Source of the DNA: Ustulina deusta
Taxonomy: Eukaryota; Ascomycota; Sordariomycetes; Xylariales; Xylariaceae
Direction of reading: 5' to 3'
NCBI GenBank assembly: GCA_023159155.1
Contig: JAJNNX010000022.1
Coordinates: 372,001-436,000, forward strand
DNA: 64,000 nucleotides
The first letter of the stretch is position 1. The number at the start of each line of letters is the position of its first letter. Shown piece by piece: positions 58,250-64,000 of the stretch. The translations under genes and the position numbers were made by a program. Under the pieces are notes generated by a model. The model did no database searches. It had not been told where the DNA came from and saw nothing but the letters and a program-made list of their open reading frames with translations.

Positions 58250-60180
58250 GATGATTATGAACGAAGGATGGAGAGCAGGCGCCCGAACAGGTCCCTTCTC
58301 GGATGAAGGTGAAACGAAAGCACGATGCTTGTACCCAACTGAAAATTGAGATCATGAAAACTTGCGACAGAGCAGGAGCCTCCCTGTCTAGACCAGTTTT
58401 GGGAAACATCGTCAGTACGCGCGACCCAAGATACCAAAGGAACAAAGCTTCCAGGCATCTTAAATAAAAGGGACAAGCATGTCTTTTTTAACAAAACTCG
58501 GCCCGATCTCCAACTTCACTTAGCTCTGTTTCTAGCTAAACTATATATTTATGGGTAAGTCATGCTAACAACTCTAGGGTATACTCCAGCGATACCTCCT
58601 TGTCTATGATGACATACGGATGTGTATATTGTGGCCTTTATGACTGTATAATTAGATAACAATCCCATATATTCTTATTATTTCCGTCGTTCTTCCGTAC
58701 TTCGTACTACGCGTGATCTGTCGAACGGTAGCTTCGACGAATATACTCGGAAGGACGGAGTCGAACTCGGAGGAGGCTCTGAGCATGTATCCCCCGCGAA
58801 CCGCGCTAGACTCATTTCAATATGTTGCGTTTACCCACATCACTTGACGCTCGTTCTACGGGATTTGATTATTGATCGTTAAAACTCTCATTGCTCTAAA
58901 CTCTAAATTCGCTGTGGTACTTGACCCCCCCAGGACCTCTAGGGCAAATCACTGGAAGTGTCCAGTGGGTCAGCCCCGGGAATAGCCATGTGAAATAGGG
59001 CAGACAACTAGGTTAGCTATTTGTTAGCACGCATGTTTCACATAATATCTTCTCTTATCAGCGCTACGGCCAGTCTAGGTGTTTGGAAGTGGAGAAATAA
59101 CTTCTTAGAAGTTTTAGCCAGTCTTTCTTGAACAGTCAGGGGAGTGCCCGATTACCGATTCCCGAGCACTTCGAGCAATGAGTTGATCGTAACATTGTAA
59201 GTGCATGGAGTTAAGACTTCCCCCTTGAGGTGGACAGAATGCCCCGACCACAACTCTACCCTCGCATCTATACATTAGCTCAACCACTCATCCCCATACG
59301 CGTTATTCACTTTACGTACAAGGGAACTAATCTGTCAAAACCGCGTTGAATTCTTAGTATATATACTAGCTAATTTCTATATATGGTGTAGCAAGGATAC
59401 AAATTCGGAGCCTCCGGGTTAATATTTAACCTATATTTCCATGTGCCACCCATATAGGCTTCAATCCACAAGCACTACTTCAACATCTATTAATAATATG
59501 GAAGTCTTAATAATCACATTTTAAGCCTGTTTCGACGATCCTATCAAATCATCTCCTCAGAAAGGCGTTAGTCAACCGGCTAAACCTAAATCTTATCTCT
59601 TTCCCAATGCTCCCACCTAGTGTTTCTTCGTTATGACTCATGAAAAATTAATGGCGGTAAAATTTGAATGGCCAACTGGCCACCAAGACTCCCAGCAACT
59701 CACAGATGTAGTGGAAATACCTAAGTCCGGGGCTTTCGGGTGCTAACAGAGCTTAATACTCTTGCCACGTGAAATTCAATCGCACGTAACAAGTCATGGA
59801 CAGGAAATAAATGAACGCGGAAACCCCTTGAGTGATTTGTTGTGGCCAAGGTTGCCTTGTTGTTCGTGGAAAGTAAGGAATCTTACTGAGGTATATTTTA
59901 GAGGGGGCTACCTAGATTCACGTCACCCATAAATTTAAAGCTGGCATCCTAGATAGTGAAATGGCGCGAGTGGGATGGGAGCTGCCAATAGAACAAAACT
60001 GAGGAACTTTATATACCCACAAGTCACCAAGGACTAGAACGCCACGAGTTCTGGGACAGGGGGGACACACTGGCAACTGTGACCTTGCTTTCTTCATTGG
60101 TTCGCATGTAATTTCCTTATATATTGAGCAGTCAATTGATTATATAATTGTATATACAAATAAGGAAAGGTTAGCGTGGA

Positions 60181-60200
60181 AGCCTCTAGAACTGGAGGCT
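60181..60200. repeat. hairpin repeat copy 1
   Basis: AGCCTCTAG-AA-CTGGAGGCT: nine-base arms with one G-T pair, preceded by GTGGA. It shares GGAAGCCTC and ACTGGAGGCT with the copy at 61394. Confidence 0.55.
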
Positions 60201-61393
60201 GCGTTCCCTGAGTGACGGCGGGCGATCACGTACTTGGTTGCAGAAGGTCCTTTTCAGCCAAATAGAGAAGAAGGGCCAACGCGAGATTTCCCCCTGCGGA
60301 ATCTCTCATAACGACGATGTCCCCTGGAGCCATGCCGAGGTTGAGCACGTGTTAGTAAGTGGTGAGAAAGTCTCAGACCGTGGCAGGAAATGGGTCTCGT
60401 GTGATACCAGCCGATACTGCATGTATAACTGCCCCCTAGGACGAAGCCCAGCCCGGTCCGGCGCGTAGATAATTAGCCTACGATTCGGATCCGTGCTACC
60501 CTGGGCATTAAGAGCCGGATGCCATACGGCTTCCACGGACGCCGGCACGGTTATTCCTTTTTAAGATTCTATTAATGCCTCGTAACTCATCGTAGGATGC
60601 CGATCCCTAGTCAATTAGTAAGGATACTGATCACAACCTCGCAGTACCTCTTTAAGGTTCAACCTCTTGCAATACAACATTTTGCCGACCCCCTTGACTG
60701 ATAATAGTCACAAACGGTAAATACGGTGGTGGTGATCAGATCTACCACTTGGCCACCTGGGGGAATCGAACGATAGGTCGGAGAGCGCCTGTCGCCGTAA
60801 GGCTAGTCCCGCCTACACCAAAGTAGTGCGGCTTGGTAACGGGCAAGGGAACGCTATCATCTCGTACGGATGCCTACTTAAATACGGATGCATCCAGGCA
60901 CGGCAGGCTACACGCCCTAGTATAAATACGTAGAATTTTAATTAGGGGACAAAACGATCGTAGCAGAATAAAGTTTAATTCAATGTAATAACTAAGAAAA
61001 AGAGTGTAATCGTGATAGTTTTTCTTATCCATCTTCCGCACTCTTTGGTGTTGAACACATTGTTCAACCGTACAGCCACAAGGTGGCTATCCCCCCTTTT
61101 TCAGCCACTTCAAATTCTACTTACTCACTTCGCTATGAAGGGCGATAGATGAGTTGGGTCGTAGGGAGTCACAAAAGAGGTACCGCTGCGGACAGCCGGT
61201 TGTCCTCGTCGAGTAGGGGGTTGTTAGTGCCAGAGTTGGCATATATTTTTCAGAATGAAACGAATGACACCCAGTTCTAACATCTTTCACTCTAACAGAT
61301 GATACATTTTATCAGTTTTCCGAACGAGCGATATAAATAGTTGAGAAGTGGCAGATTGTATATTGCATACAAATGTTGAAGAGTTGGTATGGA

Positions 61394-61413
61394 AGCCTCC
61401 AGGACTGGAGGCT
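61394..61413. repeat. hairpin repeat copy 2
   Basis: AGCCTCCAG-GA-CTGGAGGCT: perfect nine-base arms. Flanks of the two copies show weak further similarity (for example CATAAC...GCCTGGGCC-like pieces), suggesting two decayed copies of one element. Confidence 0.55.
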
Positions 61414-62289
61414 TTGGAATCCGAAAATGGAGTCCCCCATAACCGCGCCACGCCTGGGCCAAAGCGAATCCCAATATATCGCGTGGCGCGGTTACCATCT
61501 GCGACCCACAGGGCGGTGCACCTTCATGTGACCCTTTATCCCACGAAGGCTGGTCGGCGATCAAGGGATAGGAAGGGTTGTGGCGCTAGATGTGGCGATA
61601 AAACGGTCAAGTTCACTTTGTTCATACAGGTTACGGCGAGGCCGCCACACAAAGCATCGTTTTCGCCAACTATTTTAGGTAGTCTATCCATTATTCATCT
61701 GTCTCAAGCCATTAGACCTCTTGGCAATACTTAAAAGGGAACGCGTACAACAATTCCACAACCGCTTTCTATGCCTTATTGAAAAGCTAAAGAACGCATA
61801 CTAATAACTGAAATATCATGATAATTGGCGCAAAGCTGCGTAGCTCTCGAATTTATCTCTAGATAATGCTGTAAACCTGAAAGCAGTCACACCATAAAGT
61901 CCTAGAAAATAAATCATATTCCGCCTAGGTGTAATCTAGGTAAGGCGTTTCCGATTTCTTTTTTCAACTCAGTAAATAAGCCGTTGTTTCCAACAAGCCG
62001 GTGTTTTAAAGGAAATCAGAAGTGTCCGTCAGTTCGTCAGCCCATGTTAATCCTAGCCAGGCGTCGTGGCATAGTCCGATAGGTTTGAGAACAAGACCGT
62101 AGCCACGTTTTTAAATCTAATATTTAACCTATGTTTAGCACCTACGATCCCTTGCACTAGTCTCAAACTTCGTTCTTGCCTAACATTCCGAACTCCTGAA
62201 ACGAAAGGCTACTAAAAAAAGGGGGTTGTATTTTTCTAAGCCCTCCCAGCGCACTCGAGATCACTCCAGCGGCTGCACAGTTTCAGGGC

Positions 62290-63070
62290 GATGCAGCACT
62301 GGAGGATCGCAATATTGAATACTCGGTATGAAGACCCTCTACTGACTCATTGTGGCGGTGCGATAGACCTACTAGTTCTGCCTTCTCCGATCCCCTTGAG
62401 GGCTGAGTATATGTCTACGCCGTCAATTTCTGCTAAACAAGCTGGATCGAGGAGCAGTGAGATGGCACGGTCCTACTGCCTACTTGAGACAAAACTTTCA
62501 TTGTACTATGATCCTAGTGGCTTTAATATGACTATGAACTGATCGGTGGCTGCGTAAGAAGGGACGTAGTACCGTCCCGTAGCCGCTGGGCTTATAGGAC
62601 CGTGTTTGATTTGGAGTAATTATGCTCGATATAGCAGTAGACAATAGGTTTCTTACCGGGACGAGGCTTTCGAATGGATTATCGTCTACTTACGCGATCT
62701 ACTTACGCAATAAAAGCCGTCCTACGCCTTCTCTTGGGGGCTATAGATATATCCACGTTATTGCCTTTCACAGGTACTATGGAGCAGATATATGGCGCGG
62801 TCCTGTCGCCTACTTGACACTAAGCCCCCTATGCATGACGAGGAGTTGGTGGGCTGCCTTTAGGGGCGAGATCTTCAAGAGAATCTTCGTCCGCTTATGC
62901 GACAAGAGCGATCCTGTCATACCCTCTATCGTGAGCTGCGGATTTACCCATGCAATCCCCTTCTACCGAAGGATCGAGGAGATTGCGTATTTCTGTCGCC
63001 TACCTGAGGTCAAGCCCCCGGCGCACAACGAGGGATTGGTAGACTCCCTCAGAAGTGAGGTTAAGAGCTA
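62290..63070 (+). repeat. degenerate direct-repeat array
   Basis: A block resembling CGGTCCTGTCGCCTACTTGA recurs near 62467, 62798 and 62993, followed at the latter two by AAGCCCCC and then GAGGAGTTGGTGGGCTGCC or GAGGGATTGGTAGACTCCC. An ATCGAGGAG motif precedes two of the copies. Spacings are about 330 and 195 bases. The 149-codon frame over it (62622-63071) starts at an ATG but has no recognised family; I regard it as a by-product or as a transposon protein fragment. Confidence 0.45.
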
Positions 63071-64000
63071 AAGCGCAAATATGGTAGATGCTACCGCTAC
63101 GACGGATAAGCCGGCTGGAATAGTTTTGGATGAAGCAGAGTAATCACTTAAGTTGGTGTCGATATGTGAAGTCGATCGGAGATAGGCCCGGAATCAGCTT
63201 GTTTAAACATTTATTGGCTTTGCTAGGAGGTGTGCCATGAGGCTATCTGAGCCGGAAGCTAAATTTACCGCACTTTGTATACATACACTAGATAGTTAGA
63301 GCATGTGGGCGAGCCTTAATCCTAGGGTGTCACAGATATTATGTTAGCTCTCAGCCATTAGGTAGATTGACCTTGATTTTGTCCATTTGCTTTTTCTTGG
63401 GCACCTGCTGTACCCCTTTGACTGCAGTTTCGGCAACAACATCCTTCCGAAGGCTCTATATTTAGGTGCCTTTGCCAACATAAAGAGGCACCAAATTAGA
63501 GAGATGGTGTTTGTGTCACCTAATGAGGAGTACTCTTAAATGCAATGATTTTATTGGATGCATAGGCCTTGCTTAGTGGCTTGGCAATTATTTACTACTG
63601 AAACAGCAGTTAAAGGGATACTACTTACCTGATATATTGCCTGTCTTCAGTAGTGATGGCTGGTGCATGCCCAGGGTGAAATACCATTATTGGCCATCTC
63701 TTTGTTGCTCCGTAAGCCGTATATGCTCATCTGCATGTGTGACCTGTACATAAGTACCTATTTACCTAGCCGCTTGTAGGGATTCTAGGCAGCAGAGCTC
63801 GCCGGATCAACACTGTGCACATGCTAAAGTGTACTGTATTTAGGACTGTATGCCTTTAACTTATGAACAAAGGGCCGCCTTAAAACCCCTTACTTTGATG
63901 CCAACATAACTAGTCCAAAAGGCATCATGCGATAATCTTTCTTTTTAACTTGTTACATTCCCACAATATCTTTTTAAAACATAGTGATGGATACGCTTAA

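Larger units (their letters stand above)
58250..64000. other. gene-poor, repeat-relic region
   Basis: No coding region is supported over 5.75 kb. It contains a duplicated hairpin (60181-60200, 61394-61413), a degenerate repeat array (62290-63070), and tRNA promoter-like fragments near 58740 and 60750 that do not fold as tRNAs. The 5' end should include the kinase promoter. Confidence 0.5.

Noticed and set aside
58736..58812. possible minus-strand tRNA with AGTTCGACTCC
   Set aside because: The T-arm has mismatches and the two acceptor strands do not pair.
60720..60840. tRNA-like pieces: B-box-like CGTTCGATTCC and perfect A-box-like TGGCCAAGTGG on the minus strand
   Set aside because: The boxes are in the wrong order for one tRNA, the T stem does not pair and no acceptor stem forms. 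At most a decayed tRNA-derived repeat.
1..64000. CRISPR array, rRNA operon or secondary-metabolite core gene
   Set aside because: None seen. No regularly spaced identical repeats, no rRNA-like sequence, and no polyketide or peptide synthetase domains.

Overview
The window is nuclear DNA of a filamentous ascomycete (Pezizomycotina, most likely Sordariomycetes). The evidence is short spliceosomal introns (about 54-110 bp, GTANGT donors, CTAAC/CTGAC-like branch sites), fungus-typical families (fungal rhodopsin-domain membrane protein, ABC-A transporter, hybrid histidine kinase, GH79, tyrosinase, DapA-type aldolase), and two strongly AT-rich blocks in which repeat copies differ by C-to-T and G-to-A changes, as repeat-induced point mutation (RIP) produces. 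All gene models with introns were assembled by eye from splice signals, reading frame and recalled family motifs. No search or alignment program was run.

Layout. 1-4188: RIP-type AT-rich block with four LTR copies, two of them solo LTRs with 5-bp target-site duplications. 4189-5541: PD-(D/E)XK-like fungal gene. 5.5-7.5 kb: degenerate minisatellite and dispersed repeat. 7548-11186: Mdm1/SNX13-type sorting nexin. 13209-14877: SR splicing factor with a 6-nt microexon. 15742-17009: Ure2-type glutathione transferase with an in-frame stop. 18053-20352: GPI-type GH79 glycosidase. 20846-21097: small conserved-looking protein. 24362-25512: DapA/aldolase family. 28292-30689: ten-exon tyrosinase. 32287-32613: small Cys-rich protein. 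33.5-35.2 kb: gene relics. 35744-37440 (minus): rhodopsin-domain membrane protein. 39772-40710: HAD pyrimidine-nucleotidase-like gene with an odd splice site. 41796-44348: Rad4/XPC. 44741-47890: RIP-mutated Tc1/mariner-type element with terminal inverted repeats and TA duplications. 48614-53605: ABC-A transporter, convergent with 54403-58249 (minus), a hybrid histidine kinase. 58.3-64 kb: gene-poor, decayed repeats.

The genes look like independent housekeeping and accessory loci rather than one pathway: DNA repair (Rad4), RNA processing (SR protein), membrane contact or lipid trafficking (Mdm1-like), signalling (histidine kinase, rhodopsin-domain protein), transport (ABC-A) and secreted enzymes (tyrosinase, GH79). 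I found no convincing new multi-gene system. The most unusual points are the 6-nt microexon, two housekeeping-like genes carrying single apparent lesions (GST stop codon, HAD 3' splice site), the repeat insertions of different ages, and unidentified gene relics at 33.5-34.4 kb.
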